DNA of 64,000 nt from Hygrocybe punicea (lineage: Eukaryota > Basidiomycota > Agaricomycetes > Agaricales > Hygrophoraceae), in the NCBI GenBank assembly GCA_963556145.1, contig OY744461.1, positions 2,852,001 through 2,916,000 of the forward strand, in the 5' to 3' direction. Below the pieces are notes generated by a model that saw only the letters and a list, made by a program, of their open reading frames with translations, was not told the DNA's origin and searched no databases. Both the position numbers and the translations under genes were made by a program. This document shows, one piece after another, positions 34,781 to 47,310 of the stretch. Numbering within the stretch: the first letter of the stretch is position 1; each line of letters begins with the position of its first letter.

Positions 34781-37240
34781 TCAGCACTTCATTTTCATCC
34801 ACCAATCCTTTGTCTCCTTCTCATTTTCCGCTAATCTCATGTCTTCCACATACAGCTCCGTGTCGTGAGGTTGCAAGAATTGTTTATCATCGAAGTCTCG
34901 TAACAGACGGATGTGACTACGTCCGGAGCTCCTGGACAGAGCCACATAGAGGTTGAAGAGACTTAATGTGCCTGGTGCTGGGGGACATCTGATGTCCGCG
35001 ATCACATTGGGTATCGTCTGACCCTGTGCTTGGTAATCCGTAAAGGTGTAACTTCCAGTCATTGCAAATTGTAAACGGGTGACCGTTTTCATCAAATTGC
35101 TCAACCCGTCGTTCGTTCTGATCTACATTCGACAGGTCGTCGGCTCTATTGGTATTATTCCCAAGTGTAATCCTGGCAAACGGCTTGCTCGTGTCCAATC
35201 TAGCCTCACCAGAACATAGGCAGGTACATGCTTTAAGTGTACTATGGGAGTCGTCCCCGTGCATGGCTCTTCGGGATGTAGCTTTATATCAATGATTTCA
35301 CCGCGAGCTCTGTTCGCGATGTCCAAGTCTGTCTCGATGTTGGTGGTTATCATCACTTTCATTCCCTTGGCAAGCTCTATTGTCTCCGGTAAGTCTTTAT
35401 GCGTGTTGCGGCCCTTTGCTTCACGGCTAGCTAAAGCCATCCACTCCTGCCGTGTAAGTGGTCGACCTCGCATCCTGTCTTCCGCTGGGACCACATAAAG
35501 AGTTTCGCCTGATTCTTTGCAGTACTTCCGAATCACAGCTGAATTCCAACGTTCTCTCACAGCATGACGAGGTGTGACTAGGACCGCGTTCCGCCACTCC
35601 GAAGAATCAAGATCAGTCGGGGTGCATTGCGAGTCACCTATGATCAAAGTACGCAACATGTCGAGGTGCCGTGCATGAACCTCACCAAGCCGCAAATGAT
35701 GTAAGAAGTCCTGCCATACAGGATCAGTCACCCTTTGTTGTGTTTTCAAGATAACGACGGTCTTGAATTCTTCATATATCTTCCGTCCAACCTGCACATC
35801 CATTTTCTCAGTCGCAGTTGTCTTGTAAAAAAGGGCTTCCATCTTTGTTGTTGCCACCGGTGGAAATTGGTGTAGGTCACCGCAAAGAATGACACTGATC
35901 CCACCAAAAGAATGTGCTCCCGAACCTTCTTCAGCTGCCTGCCAATCCCGATGTTCCGAGATAAAGCGCTCAAGAATGTTTTACCTATCATCGAATACTC
36001 GTCAATGAATAGATACTGGTAATGTTTCCAAAATGTCTGGAGCTTGTTTTTGGTAGATGCTGACATGGGCTTGTTCTGATTTGGCGACATGTAAGCGATG
36101 TGGTGCATTGTCTTTCCATCAATCTGTGAAGCAGCAATGGCGGTGTATGCTGCTTTAAGCAACCAGTGCTCCACGAAATAGTCACAGAAGGTACGTGTCA
36201 CTGCCCGAATAACTTTTGACTTTCCTGTACCCCCTTCGCCATAGATTATCATGCATAGTGGTGGTGGGTCCGCTCCCGCCAACGTCTCCTTCAAATGCCA
36301 CAAGATGATGTCGTGAGCACGTCGCTGCTCTTCACTCAGTACTTCGCATTTAGGTCCTTCATCCATACCAACATCACCAATGCAATCACTTTTCACCTTG
36401 CTCATCACTTCTATTTGTAGTGGTTGAACAGAGTCAACAGACGGTCCTTTCGGTGGCCCTTCTCTGTGATCCTCACTACCTAGGAGTTTGTTTATGTCTA
36501 TCACGTTTTGCTGTAATGCATTCCTCCACTGCAATAAATTTTGAAGGTCTCATTCGTTTGCATTGACAGCTTTTGTTTGTGTGGTGCACCAAACATCATC
36601 CACGGCTTGAAAATAGTTGGCTTTTTTCGCAATTTCAATGGCGAGACACCCATTGATTTCCTCCTTCGTGGACTTCTGAGATTTTTGGAATGCGACAACA
36701 TCCTCTTCAGTAACTTCTTCATCCACGATTGTTGTGCCCTCTGGCAGCTCCAATTCATCTTCAGCATCAGCTTCTCTATCTGCAATAGGCTCTTCCCCTT
36801 TAGTCTGTTTGCTAAGGTCAGTTTTGGCTGCATTATCACATTCATGAAAATATTGAATCAATGAGAGAACAAAGTGGGTTCGAGCAGGAACTTCTTCAAG
36901 GAATCCTTTAAATGCAGCATTCCAAGACACTTCCTTTGGTTTCAAATCTTCCTCCAAATTGTGCCAAGGCTTCAGCAACATCAACATAGAAGCAGCATAG
37001 AAATTTGCTTTGTCCGAATCGTCATGCCTTGGAAACCAGTGGCCTACAATATTAGGAAGATTCCGATGGTTTTCGGGCCTGAGAACTCGATAGGCTCGTG
37101 ACGCCTTAGGATGACTACCAAGATAAGGAATGCGAATGTGTCGCGGACGTCCGCGGCTCTGCGGTTCATCAGAAACCTCCAATGGTACTTCATCAACTTC
37201 ATATGTGTGGACAAAGAAATCCAACACATTATAGTCTTTA
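34781..37240 (-). pseudogene. Helitron 2, helicase half (Pif1-like), frameshifted
   Basis: Minus-strand fragments follow Pif1-type helicase order. They start with LDFFVHTYEVDEVPLEVSDE (37225) and an acidic linker, then Walker A YGEGGTGKSKVIRAVTRTF (36250), AASQIDGKTMHHIAYMSPNQ, and Walker B YLFIDEYSMIGKTFL (36015). After a frame change near 35890 come FKTVVILKTQQRVTDPVWQD and TPRHAVRERWNSAV, then KGMKVMITTNIETDLDIANR. A further frame change leads to the C-terminal motif FTDYQAQGQTIPNV and NLYVALSRSSGRSHIRLLRD (35050-34900). At least two frameshifts make it non-functional. It continues the Rep half at 39845-41950 once the palindromic insertion is removed. Confidence 0.85.
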
Positions 37241-37609
37241 CACAGGGTGCACAGTAGCATACCATGTCACACAGTATCTTGAAAGTACTTGACAAGTATA
37301 CTAAATATCATTACCAGAACTTTCAGCATGGTATTGTAACAGTATTCAGATATAAACTACAATACTTGTGCTCAAATTCATCTGAAAGTATGAAGGAAAA
37401 TGAGACTTATACCTTTTCAATAACATCAAGCCTTTTGTTTCACTACTTTTACTGTATTTACAGCAAAGTACTGTATAGTTTGGATAGAATACTTGCAGCC
37501 TGAGATGAATCAAAGTATTAAACAAGTAAGGAAGTTGGGCCACTTTTACTATTAGGATACCTTTTGAATCCTATCAAGATACAGGATGAAATAGTATAGT
37601 ACTGTTGCC

Positions 37610-37800
37610 ATATTTTGGATTTAAGATACTTTGTCAATACTTTTAAGATACTGTTTCAATACATTTAAGATACTGTGTCAATACTTTTAAGATACTACTT
37701 CAATACTTTTAAGGTACTGTTTCAATGCATCTAAGATACTGTTTCAATATCCTTAAAGAACTTTGGAAAATAGTATAGTACTGCTTCAATACTGGTCAGA
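37610..37800. repeat. About 20-bp tandem repeat in the palindrome arm
   Basis: AAGATACTGTTTCAATACTT recurs with small changes about eight times. The mirror copy lies at 39285-39475. Its internal symmetry adds further hairpins to the element. Confidence 0.8.
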
Positions 37801-38269
37801 TACTTTGCAAAATGGTATTGGACAGTTATTTAATGCTAAAACCTGGGAAATATGGGGCTGGGAATTAGGATTCTGAAGTTGTGGGAATTCTGAGAATTGG
37901 AATTCCAATGCTGGGAATGCTGGGAATGGGCATTTCAAAGTGCAGGCTTTGGGATTCTGAAAATTATAATTCCAAGAGTTTGAGAAGTTTGGAAAGTAGA
38001 ATTCTGAAATTGTGGGAGATTAGAAATCAACAATTATGAGAATTGAAATCCTGAAAATGTGCATATTAATGCAAATTCTAAGATTGGGCATCGAAATTCA
38101 GGAAATTGGGGATCCAGATTCGGGAGATTGGGAATCCAGATGCGGGAATTGGAAATCCATTCCAAAACAATGCCATGCAATTCCTCGGTCCACGAGTGGC
38201 TCGGCAGTATTTGTGTTGACTTCAGCAAGCTCAAAAGACAATTCCGTGCAAATTCCAACCCAATTCCAA

Positions 38270-38416
38270 ACAATTCCATGCAATTCCTCGGTCCACGAGT
38301 GGCTCAGCAGTATTTGTGATGAGTCATGTGAGCTCAAAAGACAATTCCATGCAAATTCCAACCAATTCCAAACAAGTCCGTGCAATTCCTCGGTGTGTCT
38401 TCTGAGCTTGCTGGAG
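38270..38416 (+). repeat. 147-bp sequence flanking the assembly gap, repeated at 38617-38763
   Basis: The 147 bases ending at the gap (ACAATTCCATGCAATTCC... to GAGCTTGCTGGAG) recur, by eye without a change, immediately after it. This is either a tandem unit of the element or a scaffold joint where both contig ends hold the same sequence. Confidence 0.85.
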
Positions 38417-38616
38417 NNNNNNNNNNNNNNNNNNNNNNNNNNNNNNNNNNNNNNNNNNNNNNNNNNNNNNNNNNNNNNNNNNNNNNNNNNNNNNNNNNNN
38501 NNNNNNNNNNNNNNNNNNNNNNNNNNNNNNNNNNNNNNNNNNNNNNNNNNNNNNNNNNNNNNNNNNNNNNNNNNNNNNNNNNNNNNNNNNNNNNNNNNNN
38601 NNNNNNNNNNNNNNNN
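38417..38616. other. Assembly gap of exactly 200 N
   Basis: The round length suggests a placeholder, so the true centre of the palindrome and its length are unknown. Conceptual translations that cross it are meaningless. Confidence 0.95.
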
Positions 38617-39844
38617 ACAATTCCATGCAATTCCTCGGTCCACGAGTGGCTCAGCAGTATTTGTGATGAGTCATGTGAGCTCAAAAGACAATTCCATGCA
38701 AATTCCAACCAATTCCAAACAAGTCCGTGCAATTCCTCGGTGTGTCTTCTGAGCTTGCTGGAGTCGACACAAATACTGCTGAGCCACTCGCAGACCGAGG
38801 AATTGCATGGAATTGTTTGGAATTGGTTGGAATTTGCACGGAATTGTCTTTTGAGCTTGCTGAAGTCAACACAAATACTGCCGAGCCACTCGTGGACCGA
38901 GGAATTGCATGGCATTGTTTGGAATGGATTTCCAATTCCCCGCATCTGGATTCCCAATCTCCCGAATCTGGATTCCCAATTTCCTGAATTTCGATGCCCA
39001 ATCTTAGAATTTGCATTAATATGCACATTTTCAGGATTTCAATTCTCATAATTGTTGATTTCTAATCTCCCACAATTTCAGAATTCTACTTTCCAAACTT
39101 CTCAAACTCTTGGAATTATAATTTTCAGAATCCCAAAGCCTGCACTTTGAAATGCCCATTCCCAGCATTCCCAGCATTGGAATTCCAATTCTCAGAATTC
39201 CCACAACTTCAGAATCCTAATTCCCAGCCCCATATTTCCCAGGTTTTAGCATTAAATAACTGTCCAATACCATTTTGCAAAGTATCTGACCAGTATTGAA
39301 GCAGTACTATACTATTTTCCAAAGTTCTTTAAGGATATTGAAACAGTATCTTAGATGCATTGAAACAGTACCTTAAAAGTATTGAAGTAGTATCTTAAAA
39401 GTATTGACACAGTATCTTAAATGTATTGAAACAGTATCTTAAAAGTATTGACAAAGTATCTTAAATCCAAAATATGGCAACAGTACTATACTATTTCATC
39501 CTGTATCTTGATAGGATTCAAAAGGTATCCTAATAGTAAAAGTGGCCCAACTTCCTTACTTGTTTAATACTTTGATTCATCTCAGGCTGCAAGTATTCTA
39601 TCCAAACTATACAGTACTTTGCTGTAAATACAGTAAAAGTAGTGAAACAAAAGGCTTGATGTTATTGAAAAGGTATAAGTCTCATTTTCCTTCATACTTT
39701 CAGATGAATTTGAGCACAAGTATTGTAGTTTATATCTGAATACTGTTACAATACCATGCTGAAAGTTCTGGTAATGATATTTAGTATACTTGTCAAGTAC
39801 TTTCAAGATACTGTGTGACATGGTATGCTACTGTGCACCCTGTG

Positions 39845-41950
39845 TTAAGTGTTTCCCCCCGACATCTGTAGTCAGTCACTTGACTTTTGGGATAAAACCC
39901 GCCGGTTCCATCAACATCCAATGTAACAACATCACTGGCTGACTGTAATCACAGCTTCAGCTTGATTTGACAATCATGATCCGCTATGCTCACCTCTGTC
40001 CCCATGCTCATGTGTATGTCATGCACACATTTTTCCAATTCTCCACTAGATGCAGAGCACACGCTGTCAGAAGAAATGATTCAAACTTTAACCAGTCAAG
40101 TAAATGAAAAGAGTAATAAAATGACCAACACAGATTCATCTTCACTCAAACATGGTTTGTAACTGTAGTTTCAGTTCAGTTGTGTTCAAAAGTTACATAA
40201 AGACCACTCACGTTGTCAAAGAGGGATGAGTCCTCATCAACATTGCTACGAATGATGACCAGTAGATGTATGAATACGTATGAGACTTGTAGATGTCCCC
40301 CCAACCCATCAAATAAGAATCTACCATTGGACTTCCTATCTGCTGTTCACGATTAATGGCGTGGACGAGACGAAACATGAGGAGTCATTGCTGGGCACGT
40401 AAATCTTGAACATAATCAGGGTTGGGATGCGACAAATGATAAGCATAAGCATCTGCCAAAACCATGGAAAGGTTGGACTCCCTTTCTTGCTTTTTGGCTG
40501 CGTATGTGGTGACATAAAATGTGATGTTTTTAGTGTCCCCGCCGTTCGTGAGAAGTTTTCCATCATTATTACATCGGATGTTAATGAGAATGGCGGGAAC
40601 CCATCCGTTGACATAAGGATGCAGTCGCTTGCAACCCCAATGTCCGTCTGCATTGACATAGCTGACATCGGCAATGGGGAACGGAGCACGCCACTTGCAT
40701 ATGAGAATCCCTTGATCGTTGTACTTGAGACAATGTCTGATTTTGCATGAATGAATTTGTTCCATGTGCACCAACTTCAATTCGAATGTTTTTAATTCCG
40801 CTGCGTAATTGGGGCTCCATGGATTTGGCGGTCGACTGTAGCTAATGTCTTTTTCCTTCGGGATGCCTTTAATGTTCTCTGGTGATTCAAGGCCAGGTAA
40901 ATACGCACGAAAATTTGCATTGATATATCGTACGACCCATTGGCGAAATGTGTCCTTCTTGAGAAGTTCACCAATTTGTTCAAAAGAGGGCGTATTCTTC
41001 AACCACAACAAAAGATGAAGGTGTAGTGTTGCTTGGCCCTGTGCCTCCACTCCACCAAAATAAGCCGTTACTTCACCCAAAATTCCTATTCTGCTCTCAA
41101 CCTTGTTGTCTTTGATTTTGATTTGAAATAAATGTTCCAAGATTGCACGAATCGTGAAATGGAAAAACTTCGCTGCTGTGTATGGATCCTCGGCAACATT
41201 ACATGCCCGCCGTTCATGATCAGGACCAGCGGAAGTGATGAAATTATCGAGATCTATTTCTTCACCAGCGAAAACTTGCAACACAGGATCATGCAAGTCA
41301 GAAGGATTGATCATTATCCAAACAGATGGTGGACCATGGAACAGTGCCGTCGACCAGATTTGGCTTTGCCATTTGTACCGTGCCTGGTCTGTACCCTGAA
41401 CATGGCTCACAGCACCGTGAACATGACCGCGGACCTTTCTTACAATGGGATCTGTGATTGGTAGTTTCGCATCTTCTTCCCTTGCTGCTTGTTGTAAACG
41501 TTCAGGTGTAAGGTCCATCAGATTCGTCGCATTGCATTGGAAATCACTCCACTTTATCTGAACACGAGCTGCAGATAGAGCTTGACGCCGTTGCAAGATA
41601 GCAAATGATATGAAGCAAAATGTCTCGTGTCTTCGAAAATGGTGATCATGATATTGCAATGCCCATTGTATGTGCTCTCGGAACTCCAATTGTGTCTTGT
41701 GATCTGCTTCAATTCCACCTGTACCATACAGAAAAAGACATGGAAATGCTTTTTCAAAAAAATTGGCTTTGTCCTGCGATAGAAGCCTTGTCGTTTGTTT
41801 ATTTGCAGAGCGTCACGTCCCAAAATCTGAAACAGGATCCTGTCCATGGATTACAGCATATCCACCTTCCTTTCCTTCTTTCCATAGATTTGCGAGGCCC
41901 CACATCATCATCTCCAAACATGTCATCTTCGTGAGATCGGTGTCAATTGC
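39845..41950 (-). pseudogene. Helitron 2, Rep (HUH nuclease) half
   Basis: The minus-strand frame from 41689 to 40388 is long and coherent. Landmarks are LEFREHIQWALQYHDHHFRR, PSVWIMINPSDLHDPVLQVF, AAKFFHFTIRAILEHLFQIK and AQGQATLHLHLLLWLKNTPS, where HLH is the HUH metal-binding pair. ITFYVTTYAAKKQ supplies the two catalytic-type tyrosines. Upstream in another frame (about 41930-41700) is FFEKAFPCLFLYGTGGIEAD. Downstream (40380-40200) FRLVHAINREQQIGSPMVDS and YIYWSSFVAMLMRTHPS continue the family pattern. Frame changes at both ends and stops near 40150 indicate decay. Confidence 0.85.
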
Positions 41951-42159
41951 TCCGGAGACATGCATCGGAATCACTTGCGGTCCTATCCAACTCTCAAATT
42001 TAGTTGAAATGTTTCAATAAATTTGAAACCTGTTCACACCTTCACTGTCAACCACATTTTCACTGTTATCATCTGTCAGTTTGTCCCTGACATCAACTAT
42101 TTAACAATATAAATTTCACGCGGCTGATAAAATGAAACATTCCTCACCTGCCAACGGAT

Positions 42160-43440
42160 CATCATGGGACGGCAAATATCCAGCATTCTCTTCATCCAAC
42201 ACCCCAATATCTGCAGAGTGTCGCACTAACCCAACAATCTCTCCCAGCACTTCATCTTCTGGAAGCTCAGAAAGGTTTTCCATGGAGAGCCTTACAGCTC
42301 CCTAATATTTCGCATTATGGGTCTTCAACCATCGTAACGCATCATGTACCACTTGATGTCGAACCTTGAATGTTGACCGTAACCACGTTTGCGGGACCAC
42401 GGAAGTTCCAATGAATGTTATAGACAACACTCTCGCCAAGATACATGGTTTCCACGGCAAACAATCATTGCAGCTACACCTTCTATATCCAGATCGTATG
42501 TGCTCACGGACCCTCCCATTGCGCGTTGTAGTGTTCTTTGGTCAACTCCTGCATAAGAAACCCATGGAAAAAGTTTGAAGATGTAGACTCGAGGATAATA
42601 CAGTGCAATCAGCATCTGTTCCACAAACGTAAGGCGATTCAACTCCCAAGGAATGTCACCTATCCAAAGACCATTCGCAAGAGACAGAGGAGGAGGAAGA
42701 TCATGAGATTCGTTCAAGGAAGCAACACAATCATTGCACGCAATCACCCACGTCGTTGACATCAAAGGCCCTGCTTCGATGGCTGTGGAAGCCAATAGCC
42801 TTTCATGGAAGAGTTCATGCGCAGGATGTGGAAATTTCGGTATCAATCGATGCGAATTCGCCAATTCTGTTAAACGAAAACAATGAAGCCCGTCAGCTCT
42901 GACACTGAGTTCTCGTGCACAAATAGCACAGATTCCCATCTGAACAGCATCATTAGAAGTCGCCACATAGAACTTTTGATAGCAATCGTGCGTTTGCACT
43001 TCCGTAGGCAACTCAAGATAGTGGGACGGATCAATGTGTAATAAGGACCGGTTGATGTTGATGGTTTTCCGCCTCTCTTTGTATGCTTCCTCAACTTTCC
43101 GTTTCCATCGTGTTTCTTTCAACATCTTCTCCTCCTCCATTTGTTTCCACTTTGCAGATACCACTGAAAGAAGATGACCGTGCAATGCTGGAGAGCCCAT
43201 TGCTATTATCCGATGGACAACCGCTTCCCTTTTCCGTTGACCATGGCTAAATTGAACTGACCCCCATGAAAGCGCCAACAGTTCCCGCAATGTTAACTGT
43301 CGAATGTCATATGCCGTGAGCATTTCAATGAGAGGCGTCTGATTTCTACAGGTTAAAAACAAATAGAAGATAATCAAAATCTCATCCCAAATAAATGACG
43401 ATGTAATGATGCCAAGCAGAGTTGAGCACCTGATGACCAC
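42160..43440 (-). pseudogene. Helitron 2, N-terminal region with Cys-rich block
   Basis: From about MLTAYDIRQLTLRELLALSW (43325) the minus-strand frame runs through a basic coiled-coil-like part. It then reaches CAICARELSVRADGLHCFRL, ACNDCVASLN and SLANGLWIGDIPWELNRLTF, the same block seen before the Rep domain in the first Helitron. After DLDIEGVAAMI the frame breaks (TAA at 42418) and resumes one frame over as RVLSITFIGTSVVPQTWLRS, then ALRWLKTHN, followed by TAG. The first 40 residues of the open frame may be an unspliced intron. Confidence 0.75.
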
Positions 43441-43499
43441 TGCCTTGAATGTTGTCCCGAAATCTGACGATGTTGTCTGCTATAAAGTTTAGCCTTGCC

Positions 43500-44789
43500 A
43501 TGTATAAACAAAAAGACACAACGAACCTCTCGAATCACTGTCTCAGTCGCCATGAATCCAAAGCCTCTTCTTCCACTTCCTTCACCTCTCCTGAGACAAA
43601 GAATGACAAGGATGACCAAACTCGTGATGTCCCCGCAGAATTTGCTGATTCCATGGCCAGAGACTCTAATCAAGTTAAGTGTGTATATTTTCACACTATA
43701 ATCAGGTCTACACTCACCGAACCTTAACAGCATTCAAGTACATGGTATCCCTCCCTCCGTCCCCTACAGCTCAGTTGACATGCAAGAGCATAAGCTTGAG
43801 CTCTGGCGCACGAGCCTCATTGCATCTGGGAACTATTTAGGCAACCCTGACACCGCAAGGATGCTTCGTTGGATGAGAGATGGTTGTACTTTGCATCTAG
43901 TCACACATGACGTCCGTGAATACAAAAGACCATCTGCCCCAATTTTGCCAATGATGGGAGGTGAAGCTGGAAACTCTGTCGAAGTATCCCTTCTCGTCCA
44001 CATCACAGAAGACGACTTTTGGCTGATGCCGGATGCCATGTGGCGAGGAAACGTTGGTGGCGCCAAAAGATTTGCCGACATTAAACTGACATGCACTGGA
44101 GGACCTATTAGCATGTCAACACACATCCAAGATTTCAACACTGCTATATCTACCATCCGAAAACTGATGACTGCCACAAAAAATCCTGGTTCCATCTCCG
44201 AAGGAATTATTAAAGAGGGCAAAGGCGCTATGATTAAAATCAGATTTCGACATCAACCTTTTCATGTAAGCACAAACGACCTTGCCCGTCCACTTTTTCT
44301 TTGATCAACTTGTAGAGAGGCTCCATGGCTGCTAATGACGACGTCGAACCCGAAAACCAAAGTAAGCATTATCCCCATCGCATCACTCAATTTCAACTTC
44401 TTCCTGTGCACCCAGATGATGTTGCCGATGAAATGAAACTTCGTGACTGGCCTGTCGAGAGTGACGATGCACAATCCGCTTTGGAAGAAATGGAAGGACT
44501 GTACATCGTCAAGCCCCTTCCCGCTTTCAACGTTGAAGGAGACCTGATCGGACTGAGAGAATATGTTGAAACATTAAGAGGTGCCACGGTTGTGGCCCGA
44601 TTCACACTCCAAAAATTCTTAGTGAGGGAAAAAGGCCGCCCAAGCCGTGACATTTTCGTACCTGACATCGCTGTGTTTTGCATCGTCCTGCCTCCCACAC
44701 GTGGCTCCAAGTCTTCCACCAAAAAGAGGCTTTTAAAAAGAGACCCGTTCGACATCGTCGATGACACAAAAGGTAAAAAACCTAACTGA
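43500..44789 (+). CDS. Four-exon gene of unknown function, 377 aa, divergent from Helitron 2
   Basis: Exons 43500-43678, 43731-44265, 44316-44361 and 44416-44789 total 1134 bases and close in frame on TGA. Introns are 50-54 bp with GTGTGT and GTAAGC donors. The 44362-44415 intron is in phase either way, so retaining it adds 18 residues without a stop. The protein begins MYKQKDTTNLSNHCLSRHES. It has a Ser/Thr/Asp-rich linker, then a globular region (LELWRTSLIASGNYLGNPDT, MSTHIQDFNTAISTIRKLMT) and a C-terminal region (ALEEMEGLYIVKPLPAFNVE). It ends basic (RLLKRDPFDIVDDTKGKKPN). Its ATG is under 200 bp from the Helitron's first codons on the other strand, so the two could share a promoter region or one element. 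No family recognised. Confidence 0.65.
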
Positions 44790-46510
44790 CATTACATTCC
44801 ACCGACTTTTTCAAATCAAAAACCCCTGACTCCTTGTTTCCCGACTGATAAAGAATAAAAGTGTAGATTAACATCGAGAAACGAACTGTCTGACCTCGAT
44901 CATGTCTTACATTACTCCACTAGCCAAAAAAAAGAGCCATCTTCTTTATGGGTCATGGAAAATATCATGGTGACAAACATCGTCTGCCTATAATGGCAAA
45001 AACGAGGAGCTGCACACCAACATTTGTTCAGAAACGTTTACATGCCGTGCAGAGAACACGAACCCACTTCGTCAACGGTACGTCCATTCCTGTGCAGAGA
45101 AGATGAACCCTCTACATCGACGGTGCGTCCTTTCCAGTCTCGCGGGTACCACCTTCAAGACCTCTGAGCGGCTAGACGTAGACAATGTTTGTTTACAAAG
45201 ACATGTTAACCAGAATCACGCCGCGGACACGTGGACATGAGAAAATGATGAAAAGATTCCAACATAAAAAAACAAAAAGCACCGTAAAGTAACTATCTAA
45301 CCTCCTATTGAAAGAAAAAGCAAGGTTGCACCACCGAAGGTGGCCTTTTCCTCTAGTCTGAGTTTAAAGTTTCTTTATTGTAGTCTAATCATGCCCGACA
45401 TTACAGTTCAAGACTCGTACAGACTGCACTCGCCTCCGCGATTGAGAGCCTTTCCTCGAGTTTCAACCCCGGGGTTTCCACCCCTTTTCCCACGTCGTGG
45501 TTTCACTTCCATTTCTTTATTTACTTCGGAGGAGACGTGATGGTCTGGTTCAGTTCTGACCTGGGTTTGAACCTGAACCTATGTGAACTGAACCTAAGTT
45601 CAGTTCAAGTTTCAGGATAATGCCTGAACTGAACCTAAGGTTCAGTTCAGGGTTCAGGCAAGGAGGGAATTTTGTGAACCTGGTTTGAACCAGTTTGAAC
45701 CCAAACCTAATGTTCCACATCTTGATCTAATTTGTAGTAAAAATTAGATCACCCAACAGGAAAACTCCTTCCTACCCATTGAAGCTTCTTATGTCTCAAT
45801 TCACAAGAGCCATATTACTACAATGAAGTCAAGTGTAGTCCCTGTATACCTGCATTGTTTATGTTATCATTGTTTTGAAATGCTCCTGCTTGCAAACTTT
45901 AAAATTCCAACCTTATGTAAAGTTGAAGTTTAGCTGAGGAAGAAATGTTGTATGATTTGGTTACCTTGCTCTCTGTTGACTTGAAACATTGCAGATATTT
46001 GTACTAACTGTCCAAACAGTTGTACAGTATCATTCACCCTTGGCACCACCTCACAGAACCTCCCGTACCCTTTTAGGGGGGGTTCTTATGTGACTGAGAA
46101 GTGGCCTTAAAGGCTGGCTTTGGGGAGGCTCCCCACCAGAATTTTTGTTGACCTCTCAGCGCTGGAGTATGTACCTCTCTGGATGTCACTGCTATGTATT
46201 TTCCGAGCCTTCAATAGCTCTAGATAAGTTATATCAAACATATGAACCACCTTTTCCAGCCCTTTTCACGCCACACATGGACCCTCAGAAACTATCCTCA
46301 GTACTTCTTGTCACAGAGAACAGCATGTCATTGTTAACCCTAGAACTAGCTAAGAGGTTTGTAAACAAAGACAGGGTACAGACCTAGAGCTAGCTGGGAG
46401 GTCCAAAAAAAGAGCAAAACGAGCATACGAAAAAAATAGAAGGGTGTGGAAAGAGGGGAAAGGGTGAGGCAACAACGGCAAGAAAAGATAGAAAGAGTAC
46501 GTAGCCAATG
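44790..46510. other. Intergenic with element-end repeats
   Basis: Bases 45545-45715 are dense in GAACTGAACC words. Bases 46073-46135 read GGGGGGTTCTTATGTGACTG followed by AGTGGCCTTAAAGGC, closely matching 56067-56105 (GGGGGGTTCTTATGTCACGG, then AGTGGCCTCATAGGC). The latter sits just before the KDZ-like relic, so 46.07 kb may be the solo 5' end of a similar element. No gene is supported. Confidence 0.45.
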
Positions 46511-47310
46511 CTGCATGTTCAGGCATGCATGGGTGGACCTTCAGCATTGACATCGGGTTGCTTTTGTAAAAGGTGGGAGGGCGGCCGAAAATCACTCATC
46601 TCTACGTCCAGGGGGTGTGACACATCACGCGAAGGTTGGTGCTCCTCAACTCCAGGATCTGGGGTAATCTGGCCTGAAGATCTCCCAAATGGGACTGGCT
46701 GGGCATTGCTGGAGGTATACTGGCCATTGCTCTCGAGTCCCATCCAAGGCTGTTGGCGGCTGCCACCATGCCAGTTATGATACTTGCGATAGTTACTGGG
46801 AGGCAGTTGGTACTCCCAAGACGAGGGATGGAAATCAGTCCCAGGAGGTCCTCGATAGTTACTGGGCAGGGGTCCCCAGAAGTCACCGGTAGGTGGGCTG
46901 TATCCAGGAGTTGGTCCCTGATAGTCAGATGGACCATGGATGTCACTGGGCATTAGCATGCCGGTGTCATATCCTGCGGATTTATGTGTGGCTTGCGCTG
47001 CTGCTTCCCGGGAATGGGTCATGGAGGACCTGGGCACATCAGGAGGTCCAGATCCACGATACTCAGATGGTGGGATTGGCCCACTGGCCATGGGATTCAA
47101 GCTGCATCACAGGAATCCAGCACTGAGGGCCCCGCCATGGTGGCTGCAAATGGCCCATGGGGAAGCCCATACTGGGGGCGATCAAAATAACCATATCCCG
47201 AAGGAGGCACATGATATGGAGCTGGGTATGAAGCTGGGTATGGGTGCTGATCTTGAGGATAGGCAAGCTGTTCGAAATGGTCATAGCCATGTGGGGGCCA
47301 TGAGCGTCCG

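Larger units (their letters stand above)
37241..39844. mobile_element. Large palindromic (foldback) DNA element in Helitron 2, TSD TTA
   Basis: The left end CACAGGGTGCACAGTAGCAT is mirrored exactly at 39825-39844. TTA flanks both sides (37238-37240, 39845-39847). The arms run inward about 1 kb each as near-identical reverse complements, so the same 79-codon frame appears twice in opposite orientation and is not a gene. Arms contain a 20-bp AAGATACTGTTTCAATACTT minisatellite, a GGAATTCC-rich part, and about 120-bp units with CAATTCCTCGGTCCACGAG. No transposase is present. The 3-bp duplication and CACA-type ends fit CACTA/Plavaka-like elements. Removing the element with one TTA restores the Helitron frame (ETLKDYNVLDFF). 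Confidence 0.9.

Noticed and set aside
38034..39051. Long open frames crossing the N gap
   Set aside because: They are kept open only by translating N as X; the underlying sequence is CAATTCC-rich repeat.
37264..39821. The same 79-residue peptide at both ends of the palindrome as a conserved gene pair
   Set aside because: The identity follows from the inverted-repeat arms; the peptide has no start context or domain.
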